23,752 nt of DNA from Bacteroidaceae bacterium (GTDB lineage Bacteria > Bacteroidota > Bacteroidia > Bacteroidales > Bacteroidaceae), in contig JAEDIG010000027.1 of assembly GCA_016292545.1 (NCBI GenBank), forward strand, positions 1-23,752. Reading direction: 5' to 3'. Below the pieces are notes generated by a model that was given only the letters and a program-made list of their open reading frames with translations, was not told the origin of the DNA and made no database searches. The translations under genes were made by a program, and so were the position numbers. Below are positions 1-6,859 of the stretch, one piece after another; within the stretch, counting starts at the first letter, position 1, and every line of letters begins with the position of its first letter.

Positions 1-42
1 GGACCATGGCTCATAACGCTCATGAAAGCCTGTCATCCGCAT
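1..42 (-). CDS. possible start of a gene running off the left edge
   Basis: On the minus strand an ATG at 42-40 opens a frame that stays open to the window edge and reads MRMTGFHERYEPWS. A TAG lies directly upstream in the same frame, so this ATG or the one two codons later would be the start. Only 14 codons are visible, no TAnnTTTG promoter is evident upstream and no family can be recognised. It may be chance. Confidence 0.2.
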   Translation of the reverse strand, partial: MRMTGFHERYEPWS

Positions 43-86
43 CTATACTCCCTCTAGCATTATATTGTGCTCTATTCGGGATTCGT

Positions 87-174
87 GCGTCTTCCGTTCG
101 GAGCACACGCGTCTTCCGTTCGGAGTACACGCGTCTTCCGTTCGGAGTACACGCGTCTTCCGTTCGGAGCACAT
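87..174. repeat. tandem repeat, four 22-bp units
   Basis: Four head-to-tail 22-bp units occupy 87-108, 109-130, 131-152 and 153-174. The core of each is GCGTCTTCCGTTCGGAG followed by a C or T and then ACAC (ACAT in the last copy). The units differ only at the C/T position and the final base. Each unit contains the small dyad TCCG-TT-CGGA, and unit junctions create ACGCGT. The period is not a multiple of three, which argues against a coding repeat. No gene is recognisable across the array. Confidence 0.9.
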
Positions 175-197
175 GACATGAATGACCGTTCTGATGG

Positions 198-241
198 GAT
201 TACGTACACAGTCCACACATGATTACGTACACAATCCACAC
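198..241. repeat. tandem repeat, two 23-bp units
   Basis: A second, unrelated short array follows the 22-bp array. The unit begins GATTACGTACACA, then A or G, then TCCACAC, and occurs at 198-220 and 221-241, the second copy being cut short at its end. The unit contains the palindrome TACGTA. Nothing recognisable is encoded here. Confidence 0.75.
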
Positions 242-291
242 TATTTATAATGCGATGGCACACTTCAACGAAGCACCGTCAGAGAACAGTT

Positions 292-374
292 AACTTTTCC
301 CACAGTTTTCCCCGCAACATTCAGCTTTTTCCCTTCATCCCTATTTCTTTCAGACCAAGGTGAGGGGAAAAGTT
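292..374. repeat. 10-bp inverted repeat flanking a pyrimidine-rich stretch
   Basis: AACTTTTCCC at 292-301 is the exact reverse complement of GGGAAAAGTT at 365-374. The intervening 63 nt are pyrimidine-rich, and TTTTCCCC at 306-313 could pair with the same right arm (GGGGAAAA, 364-371). The role is unknown. It lies just beyond the stop codon of the small minus-strand reading frame ending at 395, so a 3' structure is possible, but there is no T-tract. Confidence 0.4.
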
Positions 375-394
375 GGGAGGGGGGAGGTAATTTC

Positions 395-571
395 TTACTC
401 ATGAACCTCCTCGCACGTCACCGTTTCCACACCGCGATACACCACAATAACCTTGTGGAGCACTGTATGACCAATGTTTTCGCTCACAGGCCTCCCCATC
501 GTAAAGGTAGCCATCCGCTCGGCTCTGCCGCTTGGCTTGTCCAAGAATTTCGATTCCGAACGCCGCACCAT
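395..571 (-). CDS. possible small protein, unknown function (58 aa)
   Basis: On the minus strand, an ATG at 571-569 opens a 58-codon frame ending in TAA at 397-395; the frame can be extended to a TTG at 631. I do not recognise a family. The composition looks protein-like, ending VIVVYRGVETVTCEEVHE, with no obvious signal peptide or membrane segment. A TATTTTTG element on the same strand at 652-645 matches the Bacteroidetes -7 consensus, with a weaker TTTC about 18 nt upstream. This would give a leader of roughly 65 nt to the ATG. The opposite strand is also open over much of this stretch, so coding is uncertain. It may be a small gene divergent from the frame at 767-1018, or a gene relic. Confidence 0.3.
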   Translation of the reverse strand: MVRRSESKFLDKPSGRAERMATFTMGRPVSENIGHTVLHKVIVVYRGVETVTCEEVHE

Positions 572-644
572 CAGCGACTGGCAGAAGGGGTAAGCCCCTG
601 ATTGGTCGATTCTACATTTTCTTTGGGACAAATGACCTGCTTAT

Positions 645-652
645 CAAAAATA
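645..652 (-). promoter_or_regulatory. candidate Bacteroidetes promoter, minus strand
   Basis: Read on the minus strand, 652-645 is TATTTTTG, a full match to TAnnTTTG. TTTC lies about 18 nt upstream as a partial -33 element. It would fire leftwards toward the small frame ending at 395. Confidence 0.35.
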
Positions 653-665
653 AATGCGGTTTTGC

Positions 666-696
666 TTGGCGAAATGAGAGATTACAGATAACTTTG
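666..696 (+). promoter_or_regulatory. candidate Bacteroidetes promoter, plus strand
   Basis: TTG at 666-668, then 20 nt, then TAACTTTG at 689-696, which fits the -33 TTG / -7 TAnnTTTG pattern. Transcription would begin near 703, about 20 nt before an ATG at 721 and upstream of the frame ending at 1018. Confidence 0.45.
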
Positions 697-766
697 TGGA
701 CAGAAGCCGCAAAAAGTGTGATGATGGCACAGCATAGAAAAGCACGACAACCGATACATTCTGAAG

Positions 767-1018
767 GTGACGAGCCAGAAGAGGCAGTTCTCCCCCATCA
801 CCTTCTATAAATGCCCGAACCTGAAGACTGTGGTCCTGCCGAAGAATATATACCTCCAGCCCCATATTTATGACGAGGGGAACAGCATTGTCTACTACAC
901 GGGAAAGCATCTGGTGAAATGGGACTATCCCGAGATCCAGCAGGACATACGAAAAAAGATGCTGCACCAGGCAGGGATAGATGTACTGCGGGAAGGGGCG
1001 AAATGGTACTGGTACTAG
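767..1018 (+). CDS. possible small or decayed gene, unknown function (83 aa)
   Basis: A GTG at 767 begins an 83-codon frame ending in TAG at 1016-1018. The same frame is open from 725, and the extra residues (WHSIEKHDNRYILK) also look protein-like. The product is rich in aromatic and lysine residues, with segments such as FYKCPNLKTVVLPKNIYLQP, and ends AKWYWY. I recognise no family. A good promoter-like sequence lies at 666-696. The likely original start, ATG at 721-723, is out of frame by one base with the main frame; removing one base near 728-731 would give an MMASIEKHDNRYILK start. The gene may therefore be frameshifted, or translation may start at the GTG. No signal peptide is visible. 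Confidence 0.4.
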   Translation: MTSQKRQFSPITFYKCPNLKTVVLPKNIYLQPHIYDEGNSIVYYTGKHLVKWDYPEIQQDIRKKMLHQAGIDVLREGAKWYWY

Positions 1019-1125
1019 CGTACCCCGACATGGACATGCAGCATATCGGCAGGATATGCTTCCCCCACCAGAAAAGAGGGATTTGGAGGGGGAAGCACAA
1101 AAAAATTATCAACAGAAGAATTTAT

Positions 1126-1192
1126 GGCAGAAATTGCCTGTTTCCCACCATTCCATCGTAAATATCAAGGGATGGAACGGGTGATTTCTGCC
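1126..1192. repeat. imperfect inverted repeat upstream of mraZ
   Basis: GGCAGAAAT at 1126-1134 is the reverse complement of ATTTCTGCC at 1184-1192. Inside it, CCATTCCATC at 1148-1157 pairs with GATGGAACGG at 1171-1180 with one mismatch. The RNA could form a long interrupted hairpin. There is no following T-tract. It sits between the small gene ending at 1018 and the mraZ promoter. The rest of 1019-1230 is A-rich and non-coding as far as I can see. Confidence 0.4.
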
Positions 1193-1232
1193 CTCTTTGG
1201 AAGTGTTTTGTGAGGAGGGGCGAAAAAAAAGA

Positions 1233-1260
1233 TGGGGAAAGATGGTGGGGAATTGTGGGG
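1233..1260 (+). promoter_or_regulatory. MraZ-box-like direct repeats
   Basis: Two perfect tandem copies of GTGGGGAATT lie at 1245-1254 and 1255-1264, so TGGGG recurs at 1246 and 1256 with a 10-bp period. A third TGGGG is at 1233-1237, 13 bp further upstream. E. coli MraZ is known to bind direct TGGGN repeats separated by 5 nt just upstream of mraZ. The match in motif, spacing and position suggests autoregulation by MraZ; binding here is inferred. Confidence 0.55.
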
Positions 1261-1267
1261 AATTTTG

Positions 1268-1275
1268 TATCTTTG
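1268..1275 (+). promoter_or_regulatory. candidate -7 element of the mraZ (dcw) promoter
   Basis: TATCTTTG at 1268-1275 matches TAnnTTTG and ends 29 nt before the mraZ ATG, leaving a leader of about 20-25 nt. There is no good TTTG at the -33 position; that region is occupied by the GTGGGG repeats, which would place a bound regulator over the promoter. Confidence 0.5.
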
Positions 1276-1304
1276 CCCCATAATTTGAATATAACTGGTT
1301 AAGC

Positions 1305-1802
1305 ATGAGATTTATAGGCAACATTGACGCCAAAGTGGACGAAAAAGGACGCGTATTTGTGCCCAGCACGTTCCGGAAAATCCTACAGCAGGAGCAAGTG
1401 GAGAAGCTCATCCTGCGGCGGGATGTTTTCCAGCGCTGTCTTGTGCTTTTCCCGATTGACATATGGAATGCACAGGTGGATTCCATCGCGGCCCGCACCA
1501 ACCTGTTTGACCGCAGGGGACGGGAGGCATTGCGCAGGTTTGTGGCAGGTGCCGAGGTGATAACGCCCGACAGCGGGGGGCGCATCCTGCTGCCCCGCAG
1601 GTATATGGATGAGGCCGACATCCAGAACGAGGTGCGCTTTATCGGCATGGACAACACAATAGAGATATGGAGCCGCAAGGCTGCCGAAGCACTGCAGGAC
1701 AACGGTGACACACTGGGCGATGCGCTGGAGTGCATGATGAACGGCACGGACGGAAGAATGAATGAACAACCAGCAAAACAGACAGAAAATGAACTGCGAT
1801 AG
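1305..1802 (+). CDS. mraZ: transcriptional regulator MraZ
   Basis: MraZ is a DNA-binding regulator and the usual first gene of the dcw cluster; in studied bacteria it controls its own operon. The 165-residue product carries the two SpoVT/AbrB-type half-sites of the family: DEKGRVFVP near residues 14-22 and DSGGRILLP near 89-97. The ATG at 1305 gives the expected N-terminus MRFIGNIDAKVDEKGR. There is no Shine-Dalgarno sequence, which is normal for Bacteroidetes. The C-terminal tail (about residues 145-165) is polar, and its coding sequence overlaps the start of rsmH, so translation of the two may be coupled. Tandem GTGGGGAATT repeats just upstream fit autoregulation. Confidence 0.95.
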   Translation: MRFIGNIDAKVDEKGRVFVPSTFRKILQQEQVEKLILRRDVFQRCLVLFPIDIWNAQVDSIAARTNLFDRRGREALRRFVAGAEVITPDSGGRILLPRRYMDEADIQNEVRFIGMDNTIEIWSRKAAEALQDNGDTLGDALECMMNGTDGRMNEQPAKQTENELR

Positions 1803-2718
1803 CTATCATATACCGGTGATGCTCCACGAAACGGTGGAGGGGCTCGACATACGTCCCGACGGGGTGTATGTGGACCTCACATTTGGCGGAGGCGGACACA
1901 GCCGCGAAATCATGCGTCATCTGGGTCCCAAGGGTCACCTGTACGGATTCGACCAGGACATGGATGCAATGACTGGAGCGCTGGACGACAGCCGTTTCAC
2001 GTTTGTACGCAGCAACTTCCGCTTCCTGAAAAACTGGATGATGTATTACGGACAGGAGCATGTGGGCGGCATCGTGGCAGACCTGGGTGTGAGCAGCCAC
2101 CATCTGGACACCGCCGACCGCGGATTCAGTTTCCGCTATGATGCGCCCTTGGATATGCGCATGAACCAGAAAGCCACACTCACAGCAGAGGCTGTCCTGC
2201 AGACCTATAGCGAACAGCAACTGGCAGATGTGCTCTATCTGTATGGCGAACTGAAGAACAGCAGGCAACTGGCAGCAGCTCTGGTGAAAGCCAGGGGACA
2301 GAAATCCCTGCACACCACGGGCGACCTGGAGCAGACGCTGGCCCCGATGATGCGGGGAGCCAGAGAGAAGAAGGACCTGGCCAAGGTGTTTCAGGCCCTG
2401 CGCATAGAGGTGAACGGCGAACTGCGCGCCCTGCGCGAGATGCTGAACGCTGCAGCCGAGGTGCTGCGCCCGGGCGGACGACTGGTGGTGCTCACCTATC
2501 ATTCGCTGGAGGACCGCATGGTGAAGAACATGGTGCGCACGGGCAATGTGGAGGGAAAGGCCGAGACCGACCTCTTTGGCCGGGTGAATGCACCCCTGCG
2601 GGCAGTGACCCGAGGTGTGGTGACACCATCGGCCGAGGAACTGGAGCAGAATCCCAGAAGCCGTTCGGCCAAGTTGCGCATAGCAGAAAAGACAGAACAA
2701 GGAGACGACAATGAGTGA
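1762..2718 (+). CDS. rsmH: 16S rRNA (cytosine-N4)-methyltransferase RsmH (MraW)
   Basis: RsmH methylates N4 of C1402 in the decoding centre of 16S rRNA using S-adenosylmethionine. The product (318 aa from this start) shows the family's glycine-rich SAM loop FGGGGHS around residues 41-47, FDQDMDA in the next strand, VADLGVSSHHLD and PLDMRM. The C-terminal part contains LTYHSLEDRMVK and the usual SRSAKLRIAEK ending. Two starts are possible: ATG 1762 (overlapping mraZ by 41 nt) or ATG 1789 (overlap 14 nt, MNCDSYHIPVM). The second is closer to the typical N-terminus of the family. The last 8 nt overlap ftsL. Confidence 0.95.
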   Translation: MNNQQNRQKMNCDSYHIPVMLHETVEGLDIRPDGVYVDLTFGGGGHSREIMRHLGPKGHLYGFDQDMDAMTGALDDSRFTFVRSNFRFLKNWMMYYGQEHVGGIVADLGVSSHHLDTADRGFSFRYDAPLDMRMNQKATLTAEAVLQTYSEQQLADVLYLYGELKNSRQLAAALVKARGQKSLHTTGDLEQTLAPMMRGAREKKDLAKVFQALRIEVNGELRALREMLNAAAEVLRPGGRLVVLTYHSLEDRMVKNMVRTGNVEGKAETDLFGRVNAPLRAVTRGVVTPSAEELEQNPRSRSAKLRIAEKTEQGDDNE

Positions 2719-3181
2719 GATGACAACCAACCAAGAGACCATGGCGGAAGAGGCAGCAGGACAGCCTCAGGAGTCCGCACAGCAGCCGGCAGAGAATACA
2801 GGCAAGGCCAGACTTATACGTGCGTTTTTCGACGACGACGAGCAACCCTCGGAGGACCTGAAGGCCCCGAGATGGAGCGATGTGCTGAAGACGCTCGACA
2901 CAGCTTGGCTTCGCAGGCAGCTCTATGTGGTGCTGCTGATTGTGGTGGGTATCATCATATATATAACCAACCGTTATCAGGCGCAACAGCAGATCATTGA
3001 ACTGGAACAGTTGCAGAACGAATTGAAAGACATGAAGTTCAGGGTGCTCACACGCAGTAGCGAGCTCACACTCCGCACACGCCAAAGCCAGCTGGAAGAA
3101 CAGTTGAAGGCATTGGGCGACAGCACACTGCTGCCCAGCAACGAAGCACCCTTCATCATTGAAAAGGAGGTGGACGAATGA
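2711..3181 (+). CDS. ftsL: FtsL-like divisome membrane protein
   Basis: This 156-residue protein fills the ftsL position between rsmH and ftsI. It has a long, acidic, probably disordered cytoplasmic N-terminus (about residues 1-65), a positively charged WLRRQ boundary, one membrane segment (about 71-86, LYVVLLIVVGIIIYI), and a polar, heptad-like periplasmic helix (about 88-140). That is FtsL architecture, although sequence conservation in the family is low and the identification rests largely on topology and context. In studied bacteria FtsL pairs with a DivIC/FtsB-type partner and signals to FtsW-FtsI. Its start overlaps rsmH by 8 nt and its stop overlaps ftsI in an ATGA arrangement, implying coupled translation. 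The extended N-terminus is longer than in E. coli FtsL. Confidence 0.85.
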   Translation: MSEMTTNQETMAEEAAGQPQESAQQPAENTGKARLIRAFFDDDEQPSEDLKAPRWSDVLKTLDTAWLRRQLYVVLLIVVGIIIYITNRYQAQQQIIELEQLQNELKDMKFRVLTRSSELTLRTRQSQLEEQLKALGDSTLLPSNEAPFIIEKEVDE

Positions 3182-5307
3182 AATCGAGCAGCAACGGATC
3201 AAGCAGGTTCAGGGTTTTGTTCTTCGTGATGTGCGCCATCGGATGCTACATACTGGGGTCGGCACTCACGGTGATGCTGCCTCCGGAAAGAGACTACTGG
3301 GTGGCGGTGAGCAAGCAGTTTACACGCACAAACATAAAGCTGCCGGCCAACCGCGGCAACCTGCTGGCATGCGACGGACAGCTGCTGGCAGGATCTGTGC
3401 CCGAATACAGGCTGTATATGGACTATGTGGTGATAGACAAGGACAGCGCCGCCAGAGTGAAGGCCCAGGCATGGAGGGACTCCGCCTTCAAGGAGGACCT
3501 GGACAGCATTGCCATCGGGCTGGCCCGCATATTCCCCGACAAGAGTGAAAAATGGTTCCGCGACCGGTTGCTGGCGGGAAAGAAGGCGCGCAGCCATGCC
3601 TGGCGGCTCTATCCCAAGCATGCGTCCTACATCCAGCTGCAGGAGTGCAGGGAACTGCCACTGCTGCAGGAAACAAGTTTCAAGGGCGGATTCTATTATG
3701 AGCCCATCATCCAACGCAAGAAGCCCTACGGAGAACTGGCATCGCGCACACTGGGCGACCTGCTACGCGATTCCTCCGGATCGGCCAAATGTGGTCTGGA
3801 GCTGAGTTTCGACAGCATCCTGCGCGGCACACCAGGTATCGGCCACCGCACCAAGGTGAGGAACCAGCGTGTGAGCTTTGTGGACGTGGAACCGCAGGAC
3901 GGCCACGACCTGCTCACCACCATCGACGTGAACATACAGGACGTGGCAGACAAAGCCCTGCGCAAGAAGCTGAAGGAGCCGGACGTGAACGGCGAAGTGG
4001 GCATAGCCATTGTGATGGAAGTGGCTACGGGCGACGTGAAGGCCATCGTGAACCTGACGCGCGGAAAGAACGGTGAATACTACGAGATGAAGAACAATGC
4101 CGTGAGCGACCTGATGGAGCCAGGGTCGACCTTCAAGACAGCCAGCATCATGGTGGGGCTGGAGGACGGCACCATCAAGAAGACCGACCGTGTGGACTGC
4201 ACGGGAGGCATCTACCAGATGCACGGCCGCCTCATGAAGGACCACAACTGGCGCAAGGGCGGCTATGGTTCGCTCACCGTGAGCGAGATACTGGAGCAGA
4301 GTTCCAACATCGGTGTGAGCCGCCTCATCGACCAGGCCTATCACGACAATCCCCAGAAATATGTGGACGGACTGCGCAGGGAAGGTGTGGGCATTCCGCT
4401 GAACCTGCCGTTCGTGGGAAAGGGAGAGCCTAAGGTGCCACGGCCCAACGACCCCAAACGATACTGGAGCAAGACCGACCTTCCATGGATGAGCATCGGC
4501 TACGTGACCATGCTGCCCCCCATCAGCACACTCACCTTCTATAATGCCATCGCCAATGGCGGCAAGATGGTGAAGCCCCGCTTCGTGACGGCAGAACTGG
4601 CCAACGGACACGTGGTGCGCACCTTCCCGACGGAGGTGATCAAAGAAAGCATCTGCAGCAAACAGACAATCGATGACATACAGGAAATCCTGGAAAAGGT
4701 GGTGAGCAAGGGTCTGGGAAGAAAAGCCGGCAACGGCGGCAAGTATTTCAAGGTGAGCGGCAAGACGGGAACGGCACAGATTGCCTCCGCAGGCGGAAAA
4801 GGCTACCACAGTGGTGTGACACGCTACATGGTGAGCTTCTGCGGCTACTACCCTTCGGAGGCACCCAAGTACAGCACGCTGGTGTGCATCGTCAAGTCGG
4901 GCCTTCCCGCCTCGGGAGGCGGCCAATGCGGTCCTGTGTTCAGCGAAATATCGCAGTATGTGATGTCGAAGGGTATCTATCGCTCCCCCAAGGACGCTGC
5001 CGACAGCACCTCGGTGTTCAAGCCCATAATGGGGGCAGGATGCAACGAGGAAGCCCAAATGCTGGCCCGCCAGATAGGAATTGACCTGGACAGCCTGCCC
5101 CGGCAGCACACCGAACCGGAGCACATGAACAAGATGCCCGACGTGACAGGCATGGGCGCACGCACGGCCTTGTATGCCCTGCGCGAACGAGGGCTACAGG
5201 TGACGCTCAAGGGCAAAGGGCGTGTAGCCTCACAGAGCAAGGAGGCCGGCACGCCCGTGAGGCGAGGCGAGCAAGTGCAGCTGACCCTGGAATGGGGCGG
5301 CAAATGA
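3178..5307 (+). CDS. ftsI: septal peptidoglycan transpeptidase FtsI/PBP (class B) with PASTA domain
   Basis: A monofunctional class B penicillin-binding protein of 709 residues that cross-links septal peptidoglycan in the periplasm. It has a short cytoplasmic N-terminus, a signal-anchor segment (about 12-34), the dimerisation/pedestal region starting at PANRGNLLACDGQLLA, and the transpeptidase domain with all three active-site motifs: S317-T-F-K320, S375-S-N377 and K529-T-G531. Residues about 652-707 (MPDVTGMGARTALYALRERG onward) form one PASTA domain, as in Spo-VD-like PBPs and many Bacteroidetes FtsI proteins. ATG 3178 overlaps the ftsL stop by 4 nt. AAGGAGG at 3164-3170 is a near-perfect Shine-Dalgarno sequence 7 nt upstream, unusual here but it also encodes the end of FtsL. 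FtsW encoded downstream is its expected polymerase partner. Confidence 0.95.
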   Translation: MKSSSNGSSRFRVLFFVMCAIGCYILGSALTVMLPPERDYWVAVSKQFTRTNIKLPANRGNLLACDGQLLAGSVPEYRLYMDYVVIDKDSAARVKAQAWRDSAFKEDLDSIAIGLARIFPDKSEKWFRDRLLAGKKARSHAWRLYPKHASYIQLQECRELPLLQETSFKGGFYYEPIIQRKKPYGELASRTLGDLLRDSSGSAKCGLELSFDSILRGTPGIGHRTKVRNQRVSFVDVEPQDGHDLLTTIDVNIQDVADKALRKKLKEPDVNGEVGIAIVMEVATGDVKAIVNLTRGKNGEYYEMKNNAVSDLMEPGSTFKTASIMVGLEDGTIKKTDRVDCTGGIYQMHGRLMKDHNWRKGGYGSLTVSEILEQSSNIGVSRLIDQAYHDNPQKYVDGLRREGVGIPLNLPFVGKGEPKVPRPNDPKRYWSKTDLPWMSIGYVTMLPPISTLTFYNAIANGGKMVKPRFVTAELANGHVVRTFPTEVIKESICSKQTIDDIQEILEKVVSKGLGRKAGNGGKYFKVSGKTGTAQIASAGGKGYHSGVTRYMVSFCGYYPSEAPKYSTLVCIVKSGLPASGGGQCGPVFSEISQYVMSKGIYRSPKDAADSTSVFKPIMGAGCNEEAQMLARQIGIDLDSLPRQHTEPEHMNKMPDVTGMGARTALYALRERGLQVTLKGKGRVASQSKEAGTPVRRGEQVQLTLEWGGK

Positions 5308-5319
5308 GACGGAAGATTT

Positions 5320-5336
5320 ATATATATTAATTAATA
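5320..5336 (+). promoter_or_regulatory. AT-rich 17-bp motif in the murE leader
   Basis: ATATATATTAATTAATA lies in the 43-nt gap between ftsI and murE, 14 nt before the murE ATG. It matches 16 of 17 bases of a motif before ftsW (9488-9504) and contains the palindrome ATTAATTAAT. It could be a translation-enhancing AU-rich leader or a protein-binding site; there is no TAnnTTTG promoter element next to it. Confidence 0.4.
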
Positions 5337-5350
5337 AGGTATATAAGCAC

Positions 5351-6802
5351 ATGAAACTGGAACAACTGATTGGTGCCACGAAACCCATACAAGTGGTAGG
5401 CCCAAGTGAAAAGAAAATTACGGGGGTAGAGATAGACTCCCGCCAGATAACCGATGGAAAGATGTTTGTGGCCATCCAAGGCACACAAGCCGACGGACAC
5501 GCCTACATAGAGAAGGCCATTGAGGCCGGGGCCACAGCCGTAGCCTGCCAACAGTTGCCCGCACAGTTGCACGAGGGTGTCACCTATTTGCAATATGCCG
5601 ACACAGAGGCTGCTGTGGGCCGGTTGGCTACCACCTTCTACGGCAACCCCACCGGAAGGCTGAAACTGGTGGGCGTGACGGGCACGAACGGGAAAACCAC
5701 CATCGCCACACTGCTCTACCGCATCTTCCGCCGCATGGGCTACAAGTGCGGCCTGTGCAGCACGGTATGCAACTATGTCAACGATGAGGCCGTGCCCACC
5801 GAATGCACCACCCCCGACCCCATCACGCTCAACCGCCTGCTGGGGCAGATGGCCGATGCGGGATGCGAATATGCCTTCATGGAAGTGAGCAGCCATAGCG
5901 TGGTGCAGCATCGCATAGGCGGGCTCACCTTTGCCGGAGGCATCTTTACCAACCTCACGCGCGACCACCTCGACTATCACAAGACCTTTGAGAACTATCG
6001 CGATGCCAAGAAAGGATTCTTCGATGCCCTGCCCAAGAAAGCCTTTGCCGTGGTGAACGGCGACGACCGCAACGGCCTGTTCATGCTCCAGAACACCCGG
6101 GCATCGAAATATACCTACGCCCTGAAGACGGTTGCCGACTACAAGGCCAGGATTCTGGAGGAGAGCTTTGAGGGCATGAACCTGGAGATAGACGGACGTG
6201 AAGTGTTTGTGCAGTTTGTGGGCCGCTTCAACGCCAGCAACCTGCTGGCCGTGTATGCAGCCACCCGCCTGTTGGGCGTGGACAAGGAGCAGGCGCTGGT
6301 GGAGCTGAGCGCCATGACACCCGTGAACGGACGGTTCGAGACCATCCGCTCGCCAAAAGGCGTAACAGCCATTGTGGACTATGCCCACACACCCGATGCC
6401 CTGGCCAACGTGCTCACTACCATCAACGAGGTGCTGCAGCACAGAGGCGAATGCTGGACCGTGTGCGGAGCAGGCGGCAACCGCGACAAAGGCAAACGAC
6501 CCCTGATGGCGCAAGAAGCCTTTGCGCAAAGCGACCACCTGATTATCACCAGCGACAATCCCCGCTTTGAGGACCCGCAGGCCATCATCAACGATATGCT
6601 CGACGGCCTGACCAACGAGCAACGGAAGGAAACGATTGCCATTGTGGACCGCGAGCAGGCCATTCGCACGGCCTGCCTGATGGCCAAACCGGGCGATGTG
6701 GTGCTGGTGGCCGGCAAGGGTCACGAGGACTACCAGATTGTGCAGGGCGTGAAGCACCATTTCGACGACCACGAAGTGATATGTGATGCGTTCGGCCTCT
6801 GA
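5351..6802 (+). CDS. murE: UDP-MurNAc-L-Ala-D-Glu:meso-diaminopimelate ligase MurE
   Basis: MurE adds the third residue of the peptidoglycan stem peptide in the cytoplasm using ATP. The 483-residue protein has the three Mur ligase domains: an N-terminal UDP-binding domain (ITGVEIDSRQITDGKMFVAI), a central ATPase domain with the P-loop GTNGKTT at 111-117 and EVSSHSV, and a C-terminal domain with VDYAHTPDAL. The substrate-selecting motif is D402-N-P-R405, the form known to accept meso-diaminopimelate rather than L-lysine, so a DAP-type wall is predicted. ATG 5351 gives MKLEQLIGA, a normal MurE beginning. It is separated from ftsI by 43 nt of AT-rich DNA and from mraY by 57 nt. Confidence 0.96.
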   Translation: MKLEQLIGATKPIQVVGPSEKKITGVEIDSRQITDGKMFVAIQGTQADGHAYIEKAIEAGATAVACQQLPAQLHEGVTYLQYADTEAAVGRLATTFYGNPTGRLKLVGVTGTNGKTTIATLLYRIFRRMGYKCGLCSTVCNYVNDEAVPTECTTPDPITLNRLLGQMADAGCEYAFMEVSSHSVVQHRIGGLTFAGGIFTNLTRDHLDYHKTFENYRDAKKGFFDALPKKAFAVVNGDDRNGLFMLQNTRASKYTYALKTVADYKARILEESFEGMNLEIDGREVFVQFVGRFNASNLLAVYAATRLLGVDKEQALVELSAMTPVNGRFETIRSPKGVTAIVDYAHTPDALANVLTTINEVLQHRGECWTVCGAGGNRDKGKRPLMAQEAFAQSDHLIITSDNPRFEDPQAIINDMLDGLTNEQRKETIAIVDREQAIRTACLMAKPGDVVLVAGKGHEDYQIVQGVKHHFDDHEVICDAFGL

Positions 6803-6859
6803 GCCGCCGCACCAGGAAGCAACCATTCATTCACACAATAGATTCAGAGACGAAAGGAC

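Noticed and set aside
87..241. CRISPR array
   Set aside because: The repeats are directly adjacent with no unique spacers, and no cas genes are present.
72..263. A 63-codon minus-strand frame through the tandem arrays with a repeated APNGRR pattern
   Set aside because: The repeated peptide is simply the 22-bp DNA repeat read in successive frames; no start signal or other coding support is present.
1107..1115. TTATCAACA resembling a DnaA box, raising the idea of a replication origin in the left spacer
   Set aside because: A single near-match with no cluster of boxes and no dnaA or other origin genes nearby.
5327..6826. A 499-codon antisense frame across murE
   Set aside because: Antisense shadow produced by GC-biased third positions; similar frames oppose rsmH, ftsI, murD and ftsZ.
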